From: Vanrija pseudolonga
Lineage: Eukaryota > Basidiomycota > Tremellomycetes > Trichosporonales > Trichosporonaceae
Assembly: GCF_020906515.1 (NCBI RefSeq)
Contig: NC_085851.1
Span: 3,658,001-3,722,000, forward strand
Direction of reading: 5' to 3'
DNA: 64,000 nucleotides
The notes under the pieces are model-generated. The model ran no database searches. It saw only the letters and a list, made by a program, of their open reading frames with translations, and was not told where the DNA came from. Numbering within the stretch: position 1 is the first letter of the stretch; each line of letters opens with the position of its first letter. Below are positions 56,130 to 64,000 of this stretch, piece by piece. The translations under genes were made by a program, and so were the position numbers.

Positions 56130-57744
56130 TTACGCCTTGATAGCGGCCTGGCGAGCCTTGTTGGCGGCCTCAATCCTGGCCTGGTTGGTCTTGGCAACGG
56201 CGTAGACGATACCGGCCACACCACCGACCAGGATAGCCGAGACCGAGCCGACAGTGACGGCGTTGCCAAAGAAGAGCATACCTGATGCGGCGACAGGGAG
56301 CTTGTTGAGGGCACCGACCATCGAGTAGGTGGTCGAACCGCAGATACGGACACACCAGGCCGTGCTGTACGAGATGAAGACAGCGGCGGCACCGGAGAAC
56401 GTGATGGCGGAAAGGAGGACGGCACGGTTGTCGGCGGGGAAGTTTTTCGACAGGGACTCGACACCCCAGTTCTCAAAGAGGAGGGACGAGATGACGAGGA
56501 AGGGGATGGACAGGAGGTTGTTGTAGAACATCGAGTCCCAGTCCTTGAAGCCAGTGACCTTGATGCGCTTGCGCATGAAGAGGACGTAGGCGGCCGAGAA
56601 CAGGCAGTTGGCGGCCATCCAGAGGTAACCAACGTTGAAGCCGCCAATGCTGGCCTTGGCAGCATCACCACCGTCGTCGGTGAGGTAGGCAATGACCGAA
56701 GAGCCGACCATCAAGCTGAACGAGCAGAGGGTGAGGCCGGTGACGACACCGCTGAACATGAAGACCTCGCCATAGGCAATGAGGATGATGGTCAGGTTCT
56801 TGAAGATACTGGACAAGAGGTCAGCTTGGGCACAGAACGATCGTCACAAAGTGATACTTGCGTGTACACGGGGATGGAGAGGAATTGCTGGAGTCGCGCG
56901 TCAGTCGGGGTCCACGTGGATAATTCCCATAATATTGCACTTGACACTCACCAGAGACTTGGAGCCAGTGTAGATGACGGCAACGAGAAGAGCCGAGATG
57001 GGCCACCATGCCTTTGCGTCCTTGACATCAAAGTCACGGACTGGAGCGTCAGATCGGGCGGCGGGGAATGGAATGACCGGGGCGGGAGTCGTGGGCAACG
57101 CAAACACCGTCCGTGGCCAAACAAACTCACAAGTAATCAGACCCATACGCTTGACCGTGACGACGGCGAGGACACAGACCGTCGACTGGATAGCGAGGAG
57201 GAGGAAAGTCATGTCGAAGTTTGCTCCAGACACGACATACTGAGAGCTGTGTCAGTGTGTGGCTCGTGACATGTGGAGTTGAATGGGTGGCTGAGCAGGG
57301 TGTGTGTGTGTGAAGCCAATCTACGCCACGTTGCCGCGGGTTCGTCGTCTGCGTCGTGTGTGCTGCGGCACAGCTGACGACCGGGAATGTTCGAATGTGT
57401 GCGTACGAGCGAGCGGCATGTCGCAAGCCTGACACTGGGAACCCTGGACAACCACATACCTTGTTGACAACCGTCATCATGATCGACGCGGCGCAGTAGT
57501 TGAGAATGGGCAGAATCTGCTCCTTGCCTGTTGGCGTGGTCGTCTCGGCGACCTTTGCCTCGTACTGTGGCGATGAGGGCCCCCTCGCACCGCCGAGGTT
57601 GGCGAGGAAGGCCTCCTTGTCCTCATCGCCGCGGCGCTCAGTGGCGTTGGTGTTGCCGTACATGCTCGAGCTCGACGCGGTGCGGTTGAGGGGTGGTGAG
57701 CCGGACCGAGAGAGGCTCGGCGTCGGGACAAACGGCTTGGACAT
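56130..57744 (-). CDS. GMT1: GDP-mannose transporter (VRG4/GMT family)
   Basis: This Golgi antiporter exchanges GDP-mannose for GMP and supplies mannose for glycoprotein, GIPC and (in Cryptococcus) capsule synthesis. Exons 57460-57744, 57131-57239, 56952-57040, 56862-56887 and 56130-56808 give 395 residues. After a 70-residue Ser/Pro-rich cytoplasmic tail come about ten helices. The landmarks are [16 protein letters not shown], the [20 protein letters not shown] block, and the substrate motif GALNK (in [11 protein letters not shown]). The intron at 56809-56861 has a GC donor (GCAAGT) instead of GT; only this choice keeps TIFKNL in frame. The upstream exon is just 26 nt. Some yeasts carry two paralogues (GMT1/GMT2), and which one this is cannot be told. 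Confidence 0.95.
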
Positions 57745-59185
57745 GCTGGGAGAACGCGAAGGGGACGAAATGGTGGCTAGGTGCACTGCGGCAGTGGGTG
57801 GTCAAGGCAGGCAAAGTAGGGGCACACAAGTGGGCAGGACGAGGCGCGCTGTGGTGAAAGCACGGACCGGCGAGCGCGCGGGGTGATTAAAAGGTGGGGG
57901 AGGGGGAGGAAGAAGACGAAGAGAAGGATAAGAAGAAGAATGTGTGCGAGACGTTGTTGTTGTCAAGCAAAGAAAAGAGGAAGGAGGAGATGAGAGGAGA
58001 GAGAGAGAGGAAGGACGAATGGAGTAGTAGTAGTAGTGTAGTAGAGCGGCGTCGTGTCGATGTGGGATGGTGCAAAATGGCTGAGCTGCGACGACGACGT
58101 GCCAGCAGTGTGTCTGTGCCTAGCAGCAGCAGCAATAGTTGGTGGTGGTGGTGACCGCTACGGTGGCTACGGTGGGTGGGTGGCAGTAGTGCGCGCTGGG
58201 CGGGAGAGGGGGCAAAGGGGCCTAAAGGGCAACATGGCGACGCCCCCCAGGCAAAACCAAGGCAGGCAGGCAGGCAGGGTGGGAGGCGGCAAGGCACAAA
58301 GAGCAGCACTCTGGCCTGTCGAGCCTAGCCTAACTGACGGGGGAGCCGGCCAGGTGGTAAAGTGGGGGGGCACAAGGGACAAGCAGTCAGGCGGGACTAA
58401 ACGACAGGTGCGTGGCGTCGACGCGGGTTAGGTTTGCAGTGGTGATCACTGCACGCCGAAGTACACGTCCTCCTTGCTCTGTTGCAGCCAGCCTGTCCCT
58501 TCCCTTCGGATCCCCTCAGGGACTCGAGCCGCAGAGAAAAGAAGAAAAAGATTCAGCGTTCGTCAGGTCCACGCCTCGGTCCCTCGGACGCGTGCCGCCC
58601 TCAAACACTACACAATGGAGGTGTGCGAATCACCGTAAGAGGGCAACAAGGCAAGGCGACAACAGGCAGGCAGGCAGCGTCCGACGGATTTCAGTGCACA
58701 CCTCATATGAGGGCCAAGACTCTCGCAGCCAGCGCAAGCCAGATCTCCTGCTACATCCAGTACCAGTCAGTCGGACTGACGCGACTGCGCCGCGCGCACC
58801 GTTATCACCTCCCTGTCCTCCCAATTCCCGTCATACTACTGCGCGCCTCCCGAGAGCCCGAGAAGAAACACGAGCGAGCGAACGCGTTTGTCAAACGCTG
58901 CCGCGACCCTGGCCCCACGGCATCGCGTCTTGCCCACGCCTGAATTAATGGAACATATGTCTGTTGACGGCATCCTCCTGCGGACTCCTACGCACGCTCA
59001 TTGATCGGCAAGGCAAAGACTTTTTTTTTTGCGTTTGCACCCGCGGTAAGCTCTGACTGTGCGGCACGGCAATGGGCGGAGGTTTCCAGCGGCAAGCGGC
59101 TGTTGCTGCCACAATGGCAGATTCACGCACGAAACAAACTCTGTAGCGACTAGCGACACAATGCATGATGTGGGATATGCAGCCT
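57745..59185. promoter_or_regulatory. 1.44-kb region upstream of the GDP-mannose transporter
   Basis: Lies between two minus-strand genes. It has a purine-rich leader (57893-58040, including a short AGT repeat at 58023-58038), GGCA tetranucleotide runs at 58261-58279 and 58663-58677, a 7-bp-arm inverted repeat at 58435-58453 and a T10 run near 59021. A 178-codon open frame at 58412-58948 has no recognisable content. No RNA gene is supported. Confidence 0.45.
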
Positions 59186-61460
59186 CTACGCTGGTGGGTT
59201 GGGGTTGGTCGGCGCTGCGCCCCCTGTGCCTGCGGCGGGGGGTGCAGGTGCAGGTGCGACAGGCACACTGGCTGCACCTGGCGCCGGCGCCGCCGTCGAC
59301 GCCGATGGCGCAGCAGCTGGAGCTTGAGCCGGGGCAGTGGCAGTGGCGTTGGACGCGCTGCTGCTCGCGCCACTCGCACTTGGGGCCGGAGTTGTGGTAG
59401 CTTTTGGTGCGCCTGACACAGCCGGTGCACCGGGTGCACCATTCGGGGCCGACCCGGCCGCTGCTGGCTTTGCTTGAACGTTAAGCAGCCGCGCGAGCGC
59501 CTGCAGCTGCTGCTGAGTGCATGCCCCTAGATCGCTGCGACGCGTCAATCGCCGGACCCCAAACTCTGTAGCAGACCACTCACATTGACAACGTCACGTG
59601 CTTTTTATCTTCAGTCGTGCGGACGACTGTGGCTGGCGCCTTTGGCCCTGCGGGGTCGGCGGGGAGGACAATGATGCGGCTTTGTACAAATTGTGGGATG
59701 AGATTCCTGCGTGAGTCAGTCAGCGGGGGGCCGAAGGACGCCGCGGCGGCGACGTACATTGCAACGGTGATGATGATGGGCTGTTGGGTGCTCTTGACTG
59801 GTGTTCCAGCGGCTGCCGGTGGTCGGGCCTGGGCACTGCTGGCAGCAGCAGGCGCTGCTGGAGCCGCTGTAGACGGCTGCCCGGGCGTGACATGGCTAAC
59901 TGCGGGCTGGGTTGCGCCACCGCGCCCCCGACCACGGGGTCGCCCTCGTGGTCGGCCACGCACGGGTGCAGTTGGTGTTGCTGGGGTCGATGCAGTTGCT
60001 GGCTTGACAGCTGCGACGGCAGCTACAGGAGTGGCAGGGGCTGGCGGACGAGCGACAGCCGGAACAGTAGCCGTAGCAACTGGGACGGTGGGCATGCTCA
60101 CCGCCGCAACTGCCGGCACTGCTGGGGCAACATGAGGGGCGGCGAGCGGAGCGGCTGCAACAACGGGCGCGACGTTGGGCGCTGCCAGTGCACTTGCTGT
60201 CGCCGGTACCGGTGTCGCCACTGATGGCCCAGCCTGTGCAGCGACGACGGGCACGGGGGGTGCGGGTGGTGGAGGCGCCGCCAACGCCGCTGCGCGCGCA
60301 GCTTCGGCCTGCTTGCGTGCCTCCTCCTCTCGCCGCCGTGTCTCCTCCTCCCGCCGCTTGGCCTCTTCCGCTCGCCGCTTGGCCTCCTCTGCTCGCCTCT
60401 TGGCCTCCTCCTCCTTGCGTTTGGCGTCCTCGATCTTCTTGCGCGCCTCTTCCTCGAGGCGCAGCTTCTCCAGCTCCTTGGCACGGACGGCCTCCTCGGC
60501 CTTGCGCCGCTCCGCCTCGATGGCGTCCCACTTGCCCTTCTCGATCTTGAGGTTGGCTTGCACAACCTGAAGCTCTTCACGGACTTGTGCCGTTGACGAT
60601 TGGAGGAAGCTGATCATTGATGGCAGGTCGGCCATGTGCTGGTGGGTTAGGCACGAGCTCCAGCGGCGTGGTACCCACATTCCCCTCCAGCCGTCGGGCT
60701 TTGGCAAAGCGGTCTCGGATGTTGATAATGCGGTACACAAGCTCGCCCGACTCCTTTAGACCTAGGGCCGAGTCAGCGAGATGGCGCGACAACAGCAGTG
60801 ACAACACTGACCTTCCTCCTCGGTTGGCGGAACGGCGAGCTCCTCGTCGTGGATCTGCCAAACATGGTATGGCAGCAGCCTGTCAAATGCTTCCTCGTAG
60901 GTTGCGAACCTGTTCGGCTGTTCGGGAAACAATGTCTCGTGCTGGTCCAGGGCTAGCGCCAATCCCAGGCTGTTGTTGTGATGTGTCCAAGGAAGGTAGG
61001 TGAGAAGCGACAATCACACACAGCATCAGAGGAAGGAAGCACCATCAGTATCCAGCCCCTTCTCTTTCAGTTTCACTCACGCCTCGGCGCGCTGCTCGAC
61101 TTGGGCAATCTCATCCTCGGTGTACTCGAGGGCGGCGAGTGCGCGCTTCCGCTTCGCAGGGACGCTTGGGCCCGGTTCGTCGCGTCGTGGTCTGGCAGCG
61201 GGGGCAGGCTGCTGGGCCGAGCCCGGCGTCGACGGCGGGGACGCTATCTGCGCTGCCGGGGTCGCGGGGTTGGTCGTGGGTGCCGGGGTGGGGGTGGGGC
61301 TGGCATTGGGCGGCGCGGCGGGCGTGGTAGGGAGCGGTGTGGATGTGCGGGCTGCGGGTGTCGAGGGGCCCGCCGTGGCTGGTTTGGATGATGATGGTGC
61401 TGCTGCTGGTGACTGGTACGCTTGCGGAGGGGTTGAAGCTGCTGCAGTCTCGCCTGCCAT
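59186..61460 (-). CDS. GLTSCR1-like, coiled-coil and AT-hook nuclear protein
   Basis: Exons 61081-61460, 60812-60969, 60679-60761, 59758-60638, 59584-59706 and 59186-59534 encode 657 residues. Residues 125-200 contain DEIAQVEQRAEALGLALALD, then RFATYEEAFDRLLPYHVWQI, which resembles the GLTSCR1/BICRA conserved region (an F-x-S-x-x-x-A-x-x-R-LLPYH pattern as I recall it). In animals this defines a subunit of the non-canonical BAF remodeller. Next comes a highly charged coiled coil with repeated EEAKRRAEEAKRR units, then a long Ala/Pro/Val-rich region with AT-hooks (RGRPRGRPRGRG), and an Ala/Pro tail. The AT-hooks and charge support a nuclear DNA-binding role. Membership of a SWI/SNF- or RSC-type complex is inference. 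The low-complexity parts could mislead a simple similarity search. Confidence 0.6.
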
Positions 61461-62061
61461 GCTTGCTAGTAGGATTGTTGTCGCCGGACGTCCTCCACCG
61501 GGTCGCGTTGGCCAGTGGTCGGTCGGCAACGATTAGTAGCAGCGTGCAATGACGACGGACGGAAAGAGAGAGTAAAGTCAGAATCTCGTGCAACTGGGAT
61601 TAATTCGGCGTTATTTGATTATCCGGGTCTGCGCCAACGCAAGCCTTCAGTGGTGGTAACACAACGAGAATAGAGAGATGATGGGATTGAAGACAAGGTT
61701 GATCGCGAGCAGCCATCAAGGACTCGGGGCAGCGGGTCGCATTCATGACGAGCAGTAGCAGCAGCAGCAACAATGACAGGTGGCAGGCAGCTGGCAGCAG
61801 TTCGAGCGAGGCAAGTCTTGGCCTAAAGACCCCGCCGCAAAAAGACCAGAGCCCATCACGAACAATGACAATGGCCGCCAGCCTCTACCAGAAATAAAAC
61901 CAGGGGAACGGATAGGTTTGACCACGTGGAAAGATTATGACGGTTATGGCGGTTCTGAATTCTGAAATGCTTTCGGCGGAGTCGAGACCACCAGTCGGCG
62001 CAACAACAAGACCTTTGTTCGTCTTCATCCCGTGCACCAACAAGCTGCACGCAGCACAGCC
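61461..62061. promoter_or_regulatory. Divergent GLTSCR1-like/RPC17 intergenic region
   Basis: A 601-nt gap with an AGC/AGCA-rich microsatellite-like stretch near 61750-61775 and a CCACGTGG palindrome at 61922-61929. No gene is recognised. Confidence 0.45.
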
Positions 62062-62915
62062 ATGAAGGTGGGTGATTGCTTGTGCGAATAACCACCCGCT
62101 AACCCACCCCAGATCTCAAACAACCCGCCGCAGCACCTCTCAAACTACGAAGTGCTCCAGCACTTCCTCCACCTGAAAGAGGACAACGACTACCTGCAGA
62201 AGGCAGTGGCGGACAATGCGAGCCGGCAGGTGCTGCGCGCGCACGCGCAGTACCCCGGCGCGAAGAACAAGTTTGGCGAGGCGGTCGAGCTGCCCGACGT
62301 CGAGCCGCTCGACGGCGAACAACTGCTAGCCGAGGACGACGCGGCGCGCCGCGGCCTCCCGTCCGAGCTCGTGTGGGTCCAGGACGAGGTCATCAAGTAC
62401 CTCTGTGCCGACTACAACGTGACTGCGCGCCAGACGGCCAACGGCGTCGCGACGCTCGCGGACCAGCTGCAGGACTACGGGTTCACCAAGGCCGAGCTGC
62501 TGCAGGCTTGTAACCTCGCGCCGCAGTCCCAGGTCGGGCTGTACTTGGTAGGCTTGGAGGGACAAGGGGGAAGCTGACGCCAGATCATCGAGGAGTCCGA
62601 GACGCGTCTGGCGCAGCCGTACGACCAGACGATCAACCATATCGTCGACAAGGTCATTGCGCCCACGCTGCTCGCCGAGCCGCCCGAGGAGCTGTGGCCT
62701 TACCTCTCGAGCACGGCCCACAACGAGATTGGTCAGTTGGGGCCTCGCTGGTGTATCGGCAGTCAACTGACGTCCCAGCCCAAAACATCATCGATGACAC
62801 GGCAGAGTACGACGAGGAGGCGTATGACAACGAGGAGGAGTACGTCCACGAGGCTGAGTGGGGACCCGGGCGGGAAGGCGGCGTCGACGACGAGGAGGAC
62901 GCGACGATGGAGTAA
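62062..62915 (+). CDS. RPC17: RNA polymerase III subunit RPC17/RPC9 (Rpb4-like)
   Basis: Rpc17 (human RPC9/CRCP) forms the stalk of RNA polymerase III with Rpc25 and contacts TFIIIB. Exons 62062-62067, 62113-62547, 62584-62731 and 62779-62915 give 241 residues. The start MKISNNPPQHLSNYEVLQHF matches the family LSNYEV block. After a central insertion, QLQDYGFTKAELLQACNLAP and VGLYLIIEESETRL match the HRDC-like C-terminal domain (compare LTKAEKLQLLN and VMVEESEERL in relatives). It is longer than the yeast (161) and human (148) proteins because of a 60-residue central insertion and a strongly acidic tail (EYDEEAYDNEEEY). Exon 1 is only ATGAAG. It is convergent with the nucleoside transporter. 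Confidence 0.85.
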
Positions 62916-63028
62916 TAGGCGCGCGTTAGATTGCTGCTAGGTGTGCATATTCACTGTAGGATTAATCATGATGGCATTGTTGCATTGGTATCGGTGGTGT
63001 GCAGAGTGTCCTTAAAAGTACAGATGTT

Positions 63029-64000
63029 CTATCCCCCAAAGGGGTTGCCGTTGATAATGTAGTTCACCCCAAAGGAGCACAGACTGCCAATGAAGAGGCC
63101 AGAGACGAGGGAGAAGCCGGCGAGCGTGCCAGCCAGGTCCTTCTCGTCATCAGTAATGGCAGGGTTGAGCTGCGGCGACGAGGCCGTGATCATGCAGATG
63201 GTGGAGATTGCGCTGGCGGTTAGCGCGAGTTCAGTTGCTAACCTACCCATTGGTCAGGCCAAAGGCGAAGAGAATGATAAAGTACACGCTGTCAGGGAAC
63301 ACCGACTTGTGCGCGGCTGCGCGGCCCGGCGTGTTGCACAGCAAGAACAGAGGGAAGAAGATGACGCGCGAGACGGACAGCCCGACAATGGTCGGCGTCG
63401 CGAGGTTGCTCGCGAAGGGCAGGGACGGGATAAACGTTCGTCCGGCATAGTCGGCCACTGGGGGGTCAGGGAAGGCTCCATCAGCTACCCACGATTGAAG
63501 ATGAGGAAGTGAAGAGAGATAAACACCGACGGCGACAGGGCCCTAGGCGAGTCAGAGGCCGACAGAATCGTCGTGGTGATGGGCGGGAAGATTGCCTGCG
63601 GTGTGAGTTGCGTCAGGTTCGCGTGGTCACCAAACCTCACCAGTGTCACGATAAACACAAACGCCACGGCAAACTCGATCCGCGTGTTCTTTCGGAAGAC
63701 GCGCCACATGACCTGGTTTCCCTTGGTGCCACTCGCCGTGCCCTCCTGCCGCCGGTGGGCGAGCGGGGCGAGCACCGACGCGTACGCAGGATGCAGAACG
63801 AGCACGCGCAGGGCGTACAGGCATCCGAGGGTGCCGAGCGCGCCGAGTCCCCAGAGCCCGACGGCCGCGAGGGTCGAGTGCGAGCCGTCCGTGTCCCGCC
63901 CGCTGCTCGCAACGGCGAGCACGAACTGCACAGCGGACACGATGACAGCAATCGCACCCTGGCCCGACATCACGGCGAAGATCTCGCCCGAGCCCCACAG
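63029..64000 (-). CDS. FUN26: Equilibrative nucleoside transporter (ENT family), 5' end outside window
   Basis: ENT proteins move nucleosides across membranes; the yeast member Fun26 is vacuolar. The visible part runs from the right edge to the stop at 63029 and holds about six of the expected eleven helices, interrupted by at least three short introns (63598-63643, 63459-63491 and 63210-63246, approximately) that join in frame. Landmarks are FAVAFVFIVTLAIFPPITTT, SVFISLHFLIFN, DYAGRTF (the family's D-x-x-G-R motif), VYFIILFAFGLTNGAISTIC and GTLAGFSLVSGLFIGSLCSF near the C-terminus. The start and the first helices are outside the window. The orientation is convergent with RPC17 with only 113 nt between stops. 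Confidence 0.9.

Noticed and set aside
58435-58453. Inverted repeat with 7-bp arms, as a possible terminator or hairpin RNA
   Set aside because: Arms are too short to stand out from chance in 1.4 kb of GC-rich non-coding DNA, and no other RNA feature surrounds it.
58412-58948. 178-codon plus-strand open frame upstream of the GDP-mannose transporter
   Set aside because: No recognisable content, and a second overlapping frame is nearly as long; both fit chance openness.
1-64000. Transposons, viral fossils, CRISPR arrays, toxin genes or a biosynthetic gene cluster
   Set aside because: No transposase, integrase, reverse transcriptase or capsid-like frames, no long terminal or inverted repeats, no regularly spaced direct repeats, and no grouped synthase, oxidase or transporter genes were found.

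Overview
The window is nuclear DNA of a GC-rich basidiomycetous yeast. A Tremellomycete of the Trichosporon/Cryptococcus kind fits best, but this is inferred from gene content and gene structure, not from any marker search. The evidence is densely packed short-intergenic genes on both strands, many introns of only 35-60 nt with CTGAC or CTAAC branch sites close to the acceptor, strong C/G-ending codon bias, and a cell-wall/glycan set (chitin deacetylase, KRE6-type glucan synthesis protein, GDP-mannose transporter). I see 26 protein-coding genes, two of them cut by the window ends. I see no tRNA, rRNA, CRISPR array, transposon, viral fossil or organellar insert.

Layout. 1-8.9 kb: MOB2 (cut at the left edge), SRP9/21, a small orphan protein, an FMP32/MCUR1-like mitochondrial protein, MAK16, MED4, MPP6 and ribosomal protein eL33. 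8.9-12.3 kb: a 1.9-kb gene-free stretch, then a GPI-anchored chitin deacetylase. 12.8-22.2 kb: the 11-exon TEL1/ATM kinase gene. 22.7-30.2 kb: a SIKE-family STRIPAK-type coiled-coil protein, an uncharacterised seven-helix membrane protein, WDR83/MORG1, SFT2 and an SDS3-like histone deacetylase subunit. 30.2-38.9 kb: a 1.65-kb promoter region and the acetyl-CoA carboxylase gene ACC1. 39.1-49.9 kb: WDR89-like, ZNHIT2-like, ferrochelatase HEM15 and nucleoporin NUP188. 50.1-57.7 kb: KRE6/SKN1, a 2-kb gene-free stretch with a pure (CTG)21 tract, ribosomal protein eS10, and the GDP-mannose transporter. 59.2-64 kb: a GLTSCR1-like/AT-hook protein, Pol III subunit RPC17/RPC9, and an equilibrative nucleoside transporter cut at the right edge.

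The genes are mostly conserved housekeeping functions: ribosome biogenesis (MAK16, MPP6, eL33, eS10, ZNHIT2), transcription and chromatin (MED4, SDS3, RPC17, GLTSCR1-like), signalling (MOB2, SIKE, TEL1, WDR83), lipid and haem synthesis (ACC1, HEM15), and secretion and wall building (SRP9, SFT2, GMT, KRE6, chitin deacetylase). They are not an operon or a biosynthetic cluster, and I did not find a convincing new multi-gene system. Most are arranged as divergent or convergent pairs.

The most interesting signals are in gene structure. HEM15 needs an 8-nt internal microexon and SFT2 an 11-nt one to keep the conserved frame. The GDP-mannose transporter uses a GC-AG intron next to a 26-nt exon. Three genes have 6-nt terminal coding exons. 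KRE6 and the GLTSCR1-like gene have stop-free introns that are multiples of three. ACC1 lacks TTA, CTA and TCA codons so completely that its antisense strand is open for over 2,100 codons. Exon coordinates below were read by hand from splice signals and checked by frame arithmetic.
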